From: Saccharicrinis sp963677345
Lineage (GTDB): Bacteria; Bacteroidota; Bacteroidia; Bacteroidales; Marinilabiliaceae
Direction: 5' to 3'
Length of the DNA: 64,000 bases
Assembly (NCBI GenBank): GCA_963677345.2
Contig: CAXXLC010000028.1
Coordinates: forward strand, 248,001-312,000
Under the pieces are notes generated by a model. The model searched no databases, had not been told where the DNA came from, and worked only from the letters and a program-made list of their open reading frames with translations. Both the position numbers and the translations under genes were made by a program. Shown here piece by piece: positions 57,992 to 64,000 of the stretch. How positions within the stretch are numbered: position 1 is the stretch's first letter; each line of letters begins with the position of its first letter.

Positions 57992-58434
57992 CGCTTACTA
58001 TAAAAAGGATGAATAAAAATGGTAAAAACCCAACATCCTAAACAAAAATTAAGAGCACACTCTAAAACGGCAAAAAATATAAACAGCACAGAAAACACAT
58101 CTGCAACAAATTCAATTTTAAACATTTGCAAAACCAGAATAAACACTGTAAACATAAATCCTAAACGAGCCGCAAATATTTTAGGAGCCTTATTTACAAA
58201 TCCCTCATTACGCCATTTAAATAAACGATGCAACTTTAACGAAACAAAAGTCAATGGACTTTTAGTCATATTTATAAATCCTCTTATAAAAAAATCAACT
58301 ATCAAAAAGGATATTATTACAATATGGTAATTCAACAACAAGCCCATTAGGATTACAATCACAAAAAAAGCATTTATACGAGGAACACTTACTAAAACTT
58401 TTTCGTCTGAAATTGGACAAATAATATTTTTCAT
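57988..58434 (-). CDS. DUF4395 family membrane protein
   Basis: Protein of 148 residues with about four helices. DUF4395 features are the N-terminal CPISDEKVLVSVPRINAFFV, the central KAPKIFAARLGFMFTVF and the C-terminal LECALNFCLGCWVF, with conserved Cys in the last helix. Function unknown; proteins of this family are often found near thioredoxin or sulphur-redox genes, which is not the case here. Confidence 0.85.
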   Translation of the reverse strand: MKNIICPISDEKVLVSVPRINAFFVIVILMGLLLNYHIVIISFLIVDFFIRGFINMTKSPLTFVSLKLHRLFKWRNEGFVNKAPKIFAARLGFMFTVFILVLQMFKIEFVADVFSVLFIFFAVLECALNFCLGCWVFTIFIHPFYSKR

Positions 58435-58536
58435 ATATTAATTAAATATGTTTTTATTTTACAAACAAACCAGGAACAAAAGAAAAGGTTTAGATAGCTT
58501 CATCAATTTATCCGATTATTTTTATAGTACTTATAT

Positions 58537-58551
58537 TGCAACATAGTTGCA
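58537..58551 (+). promoter_or_regulatory. Candidate Zur operator
   Basis: The palindrome TGCAAC-ATA-GTTGCA (8/8 arms with one mismatch if extended) lies directly over the expected -33 element of the promoter whose -7 box is at 58570. A site of this type, next to a Fur-family gene and zinc transporter genes, is what autoregulation by zinc would need. Assignment is an inference. Confidence 0.55.
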
Positions 58552-58569
58552 TTTAGTAAATCTTAATTA

Positions 58570-58577
58570 TAATTTTG
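58570..58577 (+). promoter_or_regulatory. Likely -7 box (TAATTTTG) of the zur-znu operon
   Basis: TAnnTTTG match with TTGC at 58547 about 19 bases upstream as the -33 element, and the ATG at 58595 downstream. Confidence 0.55.
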
Positions 58578-58594
58578 CAGAAACAAAATACAGT

Positions 58595-58996
58595 ATGGAT
58601 TGGATAAAATTCTTAAATGAAAAGAACATAAAAGCTACTACTTCAAGAATTCAACTACTCACAATGTTGGCAGCTCATCCTAATCCAATGCAAACCAAAG
58701 AAATTGAAAAAAAGTGGGATTCTAAAGTTGATAGGGTCACTTTATACAGAACATTAAAAACCTTAGTTGAAAAAAATATAATTAAAAAAATTGATATAAA
58801 TGAAAATATTACATGTTACAATTTCATTGATTATGAATCTTCAAAATCACAGCATGCACATTTTCATTGCAACAATTGCAACAAGGTAATTTGCCTGCAT
58901 GAATATACTAACGAAACAAAACCATTGCCTGATGGTTTTATTCAAAAAAAAACAAATATTATTATAGAAGGCATTTGCAGTAAATGCAATATTTAA
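58595..58996 (+). CDS. Fur-family regulator, probably zinc-responsive (Zur)
   Basis: About 133 residues from the ATG at 58595; an upstream TTG at 58547 is in the promoter. N-terminal winged helix (NEKNIKATTSRIQLLTML, VDRVTLYRTLKTLVEKNII), then the metal/dimer domain with HAHFHCNNCNKVICL and a second Cys pair GICSKC, together the structural zinc site of Fur proteins. First gene of a run with znuA, znuC and znuB, so zinc is the likely effector rather than iron. Confidence 0.85.
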   Translation: MDWIKFLNEKNIKATTSRIQLLTMLAAHPNPMQTKEIEKKWDSKVDRVTLYRTLKTLVEKNIIKKIDINENITCYNFIDYESSKSQHAHFHCNNCNKVICLHEYTNETKPLPDGFIQKKTNIIIEGICSKCNI

Positions 58997-59014
58997 AATA
59001 AATCGCAAAACATA

Positions 59015-59884
59015 ATGAACAAACTATCAGTATATATAATCGTTTCTTTAGTAGCTATATTATTTTCTTGCACAAGTAACCAAACAAAAAAGAATCAAAT
59101 AATTGTCAGCATTCTTCCACAACAACATATTGTATCCCAACTGCTTCCAAAAGAATATAAGGTATCAACAATGGTTACAAAAGGGAATAACCCAGTTACA
59201 TACTCACCAGCACCTTCACAAATAAAAGACATTAATCAAGCTTCTTTATATATAAAAATCGGTCATATTGGTTTTGAAGATGCTTGGGTTAACCGTTTCC
59301 AGGAATTAAATCCCACACTAGAAATCGAAGATTCGTCTGTTGGAATAGATTTTATTCATGGTGAAGATTTTATTCATGGAGATCATGTTCATGAAGGAGG
59401 GATAGAACCACACATATGGACATCCCCTAAAACTATGCTTAAAGTAGTTTATAATACAAAAAACATTCTTCAAAAAGCATACCCTGAAATTAAAGATACA
59501 ATAGAACAAAAAAGCAAATCATTAATAGACTCTCTTAAAAAAATTGATTCATCGTATGAAAAAATATTAAATCCATTAAAAGGAACAAGCTTTTTAATAT
59601 TCCACCCTGCATACACTTACCTGGCGAGAGACTATGGTATAAATCAAATTTCAATTGAACACGATGGGAAAGAACCTAGTGTAAAATGGCTACAATCTGT
59701 AATTAACGATGCAAAATCAAAAAATATTAAAACCATATTTGTTCAGCAAGAGTTCGACAAACGAAATGCAGAAATCATATCAAAAGAGTTAGGCATAGAA
59801 ATTATTGAAGTTTCACCTCTAAATGAAAATTACGAGGAAGAAATGAAAAATGTTTTAAAGAAGCTTAAAACCAATTTAGATTAA
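59015..59884 (+). CDS. znuA: Zinc ABC transporter substrate-binding lipoprotein
   Basis: Protein of 289 residues with a lipoprotein signal (LFSCTSN). Cluster A-1 fold: IVSILPQQHIVSQLL, then YSPAPSQIKDINQASLYIKIG. A His- and acid-rich loop (FIHGEDFIHGDHVHEGG) is typical of zinc- rather than manganese-binding members. Metal ligands include the His in GIEPHIWTSP and FHPAYTYLARDYG. It delivers Zn to the ZnuBC importer encoded immediately downstream. Confidence 0.88.
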   Translation: MNKLSVYIIVSLVAILFSCTSNQTKKNQIIVSILPQQHIVSQLLPKEYKVSTMVTKGNNPVTYSPAPSQIKDINQASLYIKIGHIGFEDAWVNRFQELNPTLEIEDSSVGIDFIHGEDFIHGDHVHEGGIEPHIWTSPKTMLKVVYNTKNILQKAYPEIKDTIEQKSKSLIDSLKKIDSSYEKILNPLKGTSFLIFHPAYTYLARDYGINQISIEHDGKEPSVKWLQSVINDAKSKNIKTIFVQQEFDKRNAEIISKELGIEIIEVSPLNENYEEEMKNVLKKLKTNLD

Positions 59885-59898
59885 CTTTATATAAAAAC

Positions 59899-60648
59899 AT
59901 GAAAACTTTGCCTCTAATAGAGATTAGAAACTTATCTGCAGGATATACTCCCAATAAAATTATTCTTAAGAATATTAACTTTAATGTATACAAAAATGAT
60001 TTTATTGGAATAATTGGACCAAATGGCGGAGGTAAATCCACATTACTAAAGTTGATTCTAGGATTATTAAAACCTATTAATGGTAAAATAACATTTAACA
60101 ACACCACTGAAAATAAATTAAAAATAGGATATTTGCCTCAAATAAATTCCATTGATAAAGATTTTCCTATAAAAGTTTTAGATGTGGTTCTTTCTGGTCT
60201 AATGAATAGAAATATTTTTAAACATTTCTCAAATTCTGATAAAAAGAAAGCCATTAATTTACTGGACAAAGTAGGACTGAAAAACTTTTATAACAATCCA
60301 ATATCAAAACTATCCGGAGGACAAATGCAACGAGTTTATTTATGTAGAGCAATAATTAACAATCCAGAACTCTTAATACTTGATGAACCTAATACATTTG
60401 TTGATAAAAACTTTGAACAAGAACTATATCAACATTTAAAAGAATTAAACAAAAAAATGGCGATCCTTCTTGTTACACATGACATTGGAACTATTTCTTC
60501 TGTTGTAAAAACAATTGCCTGTGTAAATGAGGAACTACACTATCACAACACCAACAAAATATCAGCTGAGATATTAAAAACATATAAATGTCCTATTGAA
60601 TTAATTACTCATGGACATATTCCTCATCGAGTATTAGACAATCATTAA
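59899..60648 (+). CDS. znuC: Zinc ABC transporter ATP-binding protein
   Basis: ABC ATPase of 249 residues: Walker A GPNGGGKSTLLKLI, Q-loop IGYLPQINS, signature KLSGGQMQRVYLCRAI and Walker B LLILDEPNTFVD, with His-loop LVTHDIG. Lies 14 bp after znuA and 7 bp before znuB. Confidence 0.92.
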   Translation: MKTLPLIEIRNLSAGYTPNKIILKNINFNVYKNDFIGIIGPNGGGKSTLLKLILGLLKPINGKITFNNTTENKLKIGYLPQINSIDKDFPIKVLDVVLSGLMNRNIFKHFSNSDKKKAINLLDKVGLKNFYNNPISKLSGGQMQRVYLCRAIINNPELLILDEPNTFVDKNFEQELYQHLKELNKKMAILLVTHDIGTISSVVKTIACVNEELHYHNTNKISAEILKTYKCPIELITHGHIPHRVLDNH

Positions 60649-60655
60649 TTAATTT

Positions 60656-61474
60656 ATGCAAGAATTTTTATCACTACTGGGCTTCTCATTTTTTTCAAAT
60701 GCTATTATTGCAGGCCTGCTCACAAGCATTATTGCCGGAATTGCAGGATCATATATCGTAGCACGAAAAGTTGTATTTATAAGCGGTGGAATAACACATG
60801 CTTCATTTGGAGGAATAGGACTTGCTTATTTTTTAGGATTAAACCCTTTTCTAGGAGCTGCTATATTTGCCATTTTATCAGCCCTTGGAATTGAATGGAG
60901 CACACAAAAAGCTCAACTTAGAGAAGACTCTGCAATTGCAATTTTATGGTCACTTGGAATGGCTATTGGGATAATATTTGTTTTTTTAACACCAGGGTAC
61001 ACTCCTAATTTAATGAGTTTTCTCTTTGGAAACATACTAACAGTGACTTCAACCGACATCATAGCCATGCTAATTCTGACCATAGTAATCATTACAGGAA
61101 TAATACTCTTTTATCGACTTATCCTATACATTGCTTTTGACCACGAATATGCAAAAACACTGGGTCTAAATACATCTCTCACAAAATATATAATATCTGT
61201 TATTATTGCACTTTCAATAGTAATGAGCATTAGAGTAGCAGGCATTATTCTTGTTTTATCCTTATTTACCATACCACAAGCTATTGCCAATATCTTCACA
61301 CACGATTTTAAAAAGATGATTGTTATTTCTATTATTTTTAGTTTTTTAGGCGTACTGATAGGATTAACAGGCTCTTATTATTTCAATCTACCCTCAGGTG
61401 CGATTATTATATTAACCTTAATTTCATTCTGGAGCATATTAAAAACCAGTCACAAACTATTTTTTAGACATTAA
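60656..61474 (+). CDS. znuB: Zinc ABC transporter permease
   Basis: ABC-3 family membrane protein of 272 residues with about eight helices. Typical stretches are the N-terminal NAIIAGLLTSIIAGIAGSYI and VFISGGITHASFGGIGLAY, and the C-terminal IRVAGIILVLSLFTIPQAIA. Overlaps the convergent ispD gene by 18 bp. Confidence 0.92.
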   Translation: MQEFLSLLGFSFFSNAIIAGLLTSIIAGIAGSYIVARKVVFISGGITHASFGGIGLAYFLGLNPFLGAAIFAILSALGIEWSTQKAQLREDSAIAILWSLGMAIGIIFVFLTPGYTPNLMSFLFGNILTVTSTDIIAMLILTIVIITGIILFYRLILYIAFDHEYAKTLGLNTSLTKYIISVIIALSIVMSIRVAGIILVLSLFTIPQAIANIFTHDFKKMIVISIIFSFLGVLIGLTGSYYFNLPSGAIIILTLISFWSILKTSHKLFFRH

Positions 61475-62125
61475 TGCTTCGCCAATTAATATATCCATAG
61501 GGGTTGTAATTTTAATATTTTCACGGTTTCCCTGTGCCAGTGAAACCTTAAAACCAGCACTTTCATAAACACTTGCATCATCAGTAAAATCTTCCCTATA
61601 AGGCTGGTGATAACAATCTTTTAATTTAGAAAAACAGAATACCTGTGGCGTTTGAACCATTTTATAATCCTGGCGATTAACTGACTCACTACCATCTTTA
61701 CTCAATTTACGGATAGACTCAATTGCATCAATTACAGGAACAGCAGAACCATAATGTTGAGCAATAGAAAAACAACTATTTAAAGTATCATTGGATACAA
61801 AAGGACGAACTCCATCATGTATACCAACTAAACACTCACCTTCAATTTTCTCCAATCCATTCTTAACACTCTCAAACCTGGAACTTCCACCGTATGCAAT
61901 TATACAATTACTAGCAAACTTATGTTTCGAGCAAAGACTATTCCAATATTCTACTTGACCTTCAGGTAACACCAAAATCACCTCTATTTGGGGATCATAC
62001 TCAAAAAAACGATTAAGAGTATGCATCAAAATAGGTAATCCATTTAATTCAATAAATTGCTTTGGAACTTCACTCTGCATTCTACTTCCTGAACCGCCAG
62101 CAACGACAATGATGACTTTTTTCAT
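61457..62125 (-). CDS. ispD: 2-C-methyl-D-erythritol 4-phosphate cytidylyltransferase
   Basis: IspD joins MEP to CMP in isoprenoid synthesis. The 222 residues show the CTP-binding VVAGGSGSRMQSEVPKQF, the DGVRPFVS motif near 107 and the C-terminal VQTPQVFCFSKL and DDASVYESAGFKV. Length is standard and no IspF fusion is present. Confidence 0.94.
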   Translation of the reverse strand: MKKVIIVVAGGSGSRMQSEVPKQFIELNGLPILMHTLNRFFEYDPQIEVILVLPEGQVEYWNSLCSKHKFASNCIIAYGGSSRFESVKNGLEKIEGECLVGIHDGVRPFVSNDTLNSCFSIAQHYGSAVPVIDAIESIRKLSKDGSESVNRQDYKMVQTPQVFCFSKLKDCYHQPYREDFTDDASVYESAGFKVSLAQGNRENIKITTPMDILIGEALMSKK

Positions 62126-62300
62126 TAGACTAACATATTATTATTGCAAGTTTAGTGAATTTTGAAGTAATAAAATCAAAACACAATACAAATGAAAAAC
62201 ATTTGCAACCTAATCAACACAATATATACTTAAATAACATAATCAATACTTGAAAAAGCAAAGTATTACTTTTAAATTGTACTTATTAAAAGTATAAGAT

Positions 62301-62969
62301 ATGATTCCTACAACTATACTGGATTTTCTGAATGAACTTACTGTTAACAACAATAAAGATTGGTTCATAGAGAAAAAAGAAAAATACCAACAAGCCAAAG
62401 AAGATTTTGAATCTTACATCAATGAATTAATTTTAATAGTTCACTCTATTGACCCTAAAATAGGACATCCTCATGCTAAGGATTGTATTTTCAGAATTTA
62501 TAGAGATGTAAGATTTGCAAAAAATAAACTTCCGTATAAAAATAATTTTGGAGCTTACATAGCTCACGGAGGAAGAAAAAGCCCATATGCAGGATATTAC
62601 TTTCATATCGAGCCAGATAATAGCTTTATTGGAGGTGGTTTATATTGTCCACAATCTAACATATTAAAATCTGTTAGAGAGTCAATTATGGAAAATACAG
62701 AAGAGTACAAACAAATCATAAATGATAAATTATTTAAGAAAACATTCCATAATATATGGGGTGAACGCGTAAAAACAGCACCTAAAGGTTTTTCAAAAAA
62801 TGATCCAAATATAGATTTAATAAAACCTAAATCATATGCTTTGGTTGCAGAACTTAGCAATAAAGATATTCTTTCTTCTAAAATAGAAAATCACATAAGA
62901 AAGGTTTTTCAAACAATGAAGCCCTTTAATGATTTTATTAATATTGCAGTTAAAGAAAGCCTCACATAA
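62301..62969 (+). CDS. DUF2461 family protein
   Basis: Protein of 222 residues matching the DUF2461/TIGR02453 pattern: N-terminal LDFLNELTVNNNKDWFIEKK, then FRIYRDVRFAKNKLPYKNNF and YYFHIEPDNSFIGGGLYCP. Widespread in Bacteroidota, cytosolic, function unknown. Monocistronic, ending at a bidirectional terminator. Confidence 0.88.
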   Translation: MIPTTILDFLNELTVNNNKDWFIEKKEKYQQAKEDFESYINELILIVHSIDPKIGHPHAKDCIFRIYRDVRFAKNKLPYKNNFGAYIAHGGRKSPYAGYYFHIEPDNSFIGGGLYCPQSNILKSVRESIMENTEEYKQIINDKLFKKTFHNIWGERVKTAPKGFSKNDPNIDLIKPKSYALVAELSNKDILSSKIENHIRKVFQTMKPFNDFINIAVKESLT

Positions 62970-62991
62970 AATATTTATCAATATTATATGT

Positions 62992-63026
62992 AAAAAGGGA
63001 GATGAATGAAAATCATCTCCCTTTTT
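62992..63026. terminator. Bidirectional terminator
   Basis: A perfect 14-bp stem (AAAAAGGGAGATGA / TCATCTCCCTTTTT) between convergent genes. Confidence 0.8.
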
Positions 63027-63041
63027 AAAAAACAATTAAAT

Positions 63042-63497
63042 TCAATATTTTTTTTGGGCTTTAAGTTTACCGTATTCATCATAAACTTTCCATATACCCA
63101 CTTTTTCTCCATCCTTGTACTCCATATCATAACGTAAAACTCCAGACTCATCATAGATAAACCATTTACCATGTTTCACTCCTTCTCTATAATTAGCTAC
63201 GCCTAATTTTACTCCCTTGTCATTCCATGTTTCCCATAGACCATCCATTTTATTTTCATGATATGCACGTACTTCCTGTTTAAGCTTATTATCAAAATAA
63301 TAGGTGGAAATGCCTTGTTTTTTACCTTCAACAACGGCCATCTCAACTCTCTTATTGCCACTAGGATAATATTCTACATAAGTTCCTGTATACAACACCC
63401 CATCCTCGGTGTAATATAATCCTTCAATTTGGTTTATTTGCGCCTGGCTGATAGTAACTATACTAATCATTGCCAAAATTGTCATTACTATTTTCAT
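63042..63497 (-). CDS. Secreted MORN-repeat/YwqK-like protein
   Basis: Protein of 151 residues with a signal peptide (cleavage after SQAQ) and five or so MORN-like repeats of about 22 residues (YYPSGNKRVEMAVVEGKKQG, GLWETWNDKGVKLGVANYRE, GKWFIYDESGVLRYDMEYKD). Such proteins are annotated as YwqK-type antitoxins by similarity, but this one is exported and stands alone without a toxin, so a structural or surface role is as likely. Confidence 0.78.
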   Translation of the reverse strand: MKIVMTILAMISIVTISQAQINQIEGLYYTEDGVLYTGTYVEYYPSGNKRVEMAVVEGKKQGISTYYFDNKLKQEVRAYHENKMDGLWETWNDKGVKLGVANYREGVKHGKWFIYDESGVLRYDMEYKDGEKVGIWKVYDEYGKLKAQKKY

Positions 63498-63685
63498 GGC
63501 TATTTATTTAAAATATTAATAAAAGCCTCCCTTACCTATCGCAATCGTTATTACGATTTTATATTCCTGTGTGTATATTTAACCTCAAATTAACATTGTA
63601 TTTACATTAAATACAAATATTCTATGTTAAGTTTTACATTAAATTAACAAAATAACATTATAAATGTGATTTCCAGGAATAAAAA

Positions 63686-63712
63686 AAAGACCATTCATTT
63701 AAGAATAGTCTT
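63686..63712 (-). terminator. Terminator of the partial gene at the window end
   Basis: The stem AAAGACTATTC / GAATGGTCTTT on the minus strand is followed by a run of T. Confidence 0.65.
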
Positions 63713-63738
63713 TCTTTATTTATATACAGAAACAGATA

Positions 63739-64000
63739 TCAATCAACTTTTTCCATTTGTATTGTTATGGACATATCCTTCTCAGTATTAATCTTAACAA
63801 CTTCTTTTCTAAAATCCTTATATGAAACAATTTTAGCAGTAACTTCATATTCTCTCCCAGAAATATTTTTAAAAACAAAATTACCATCGAAATCAGAATA
63901 TGTTCTTTTATCTGTTCCTTCCAATAGAACTTCAACTCCAGTTAATGTCTCTCCCGTTTGATTGTCAATAACTGTTCCTGACAAATCAAATAGTGCAACA
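63739..64000 (-). CDS. C-terminal end of a carboxypeptidase-regulatory-domain protein (partial)
   Basis: The visible 87 residues or so form one CarboxypepD_reg-like domain: LSGTVIDNQTGETLTGVEVLLEG, YSDFDGNFVFKNI, YEVTAKIVSYKDFRKEVV, ending IQMEKVD. The gene continues past the window edge. TonB-dependent receptors carry this domain at the N-terminus, so its position at the C-terminus suggests a small secreted protein or a different architecture. Confidence 0.75.
   Translation of the reverse strand, partial: VALFDLSGTVIDNQTGETLTGVEVLLEGTDKRTYSDFDGNFVFKNISGREYEVTAKIVSYKDFRKEVVKINTEKDMSITIQMEKVD

Noticed and set aside
63042..63497. YwqK-type protein as part of a toxin-antitoxin module
   Set aside because: It has a signal peptide and no toxin gene beside it; only the MORN-like repeats match.

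Overview
The window is AT-rich DNA from a member of the Bacteroidota, most likely a Marinilabiliales/Marinifilaceae-type organism. That placement is an inference from type IX secretion (T9SS) proteins (PorP/SprF family, CHU_C-type C-terminal domain, a PorE-like protein), gldA, the long Bacteroidota-type IspG, the frequent TAnnTTTG promoter motif and the near absence of Shine-Dalgarno sequences.

Region 1 (1-8580) is an accessory scrapyard. It holds an ISAon1-like (ISL3-related) insertion sequence lying in a decayed IS1380-type transposase, a fragment of a second related IS, an integrase remnant with an internal deletion, and a small zinc-ribbon gene. It then runs into a gene-free island of about 4.8 kb built of several repeat classes: REP-like palindromes in a duplicated block of about 485 bp, a degenerate 11-bp minisatellite, 7-bp arrays that each lead into the same conserved module, and a 127-bp MITE-like element in two copies. 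An intact IS630 element has inserted into one copy of the module at a TA.

Region 2 (8581-17437) is a five-gene minus-strand operon with a good Bacteroidota promoter. It encodes a CHU_C surface protein, a PorP/SprF outer-membrane protein, a PD40+PKD protein, an unrecognised secreted protein and a very large propeller-sensor/SpoIIE phosphatase. Region 3 (17546-25055) runs on the minus strand from an SLC12-type transporter through a GT39-like membrane glycosyltransferase and a fused methyltransferase-glycosyltransferase to coaD and a thioredoxin-like protein with a degenerate active site. An NCS2 uracil/xanthine permease diverges from it.

Region 4 (26.5-41.6 kb) carries a PorE-like TPR/propeller protein with a SPOR-like end, a two-component system beside a Cys/Lys-rich secreted peptide, rpoN, a PAP2-like membrane protein, a Na/Pi symporter and gltD/gltB. 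Almost every gene here except the histidine kinase, the small peptide and the PAP2-like gene has a single-base frameshift in a short homopolymer: 11 shifts in about 10.5 kb, ten of them +1. The rest of the single-copy window has none. This looks like local sequencing error rather than gene death.

Region 5 (42.2-64 kb) is ordinary chromosome: an ammonium-assimilation set (porin, P-II, amt) next to gltBD and rpoN, then marC, RNase H, a LytS-type sensor kinase, asnS, ispG, gldA, a YifB ATPase, ppa, ybaK, a LytTR regulator, a zinc-uptake operon (Fur/Zur regulator, znuA, znuC, znuB) with a palindromic candidate Zur operator, ispD, a DUF2461 gene, a YwqK/MORN protein and the end of a carboxypeptidase-regulatory-domain protein. 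I found no tRNA, rRNA or CRISPR array and no clear unknown defence system. The least explained material is the repeat island, the Cys-rich sensor/peptide pair and the T9SS/SpoIIE operon.
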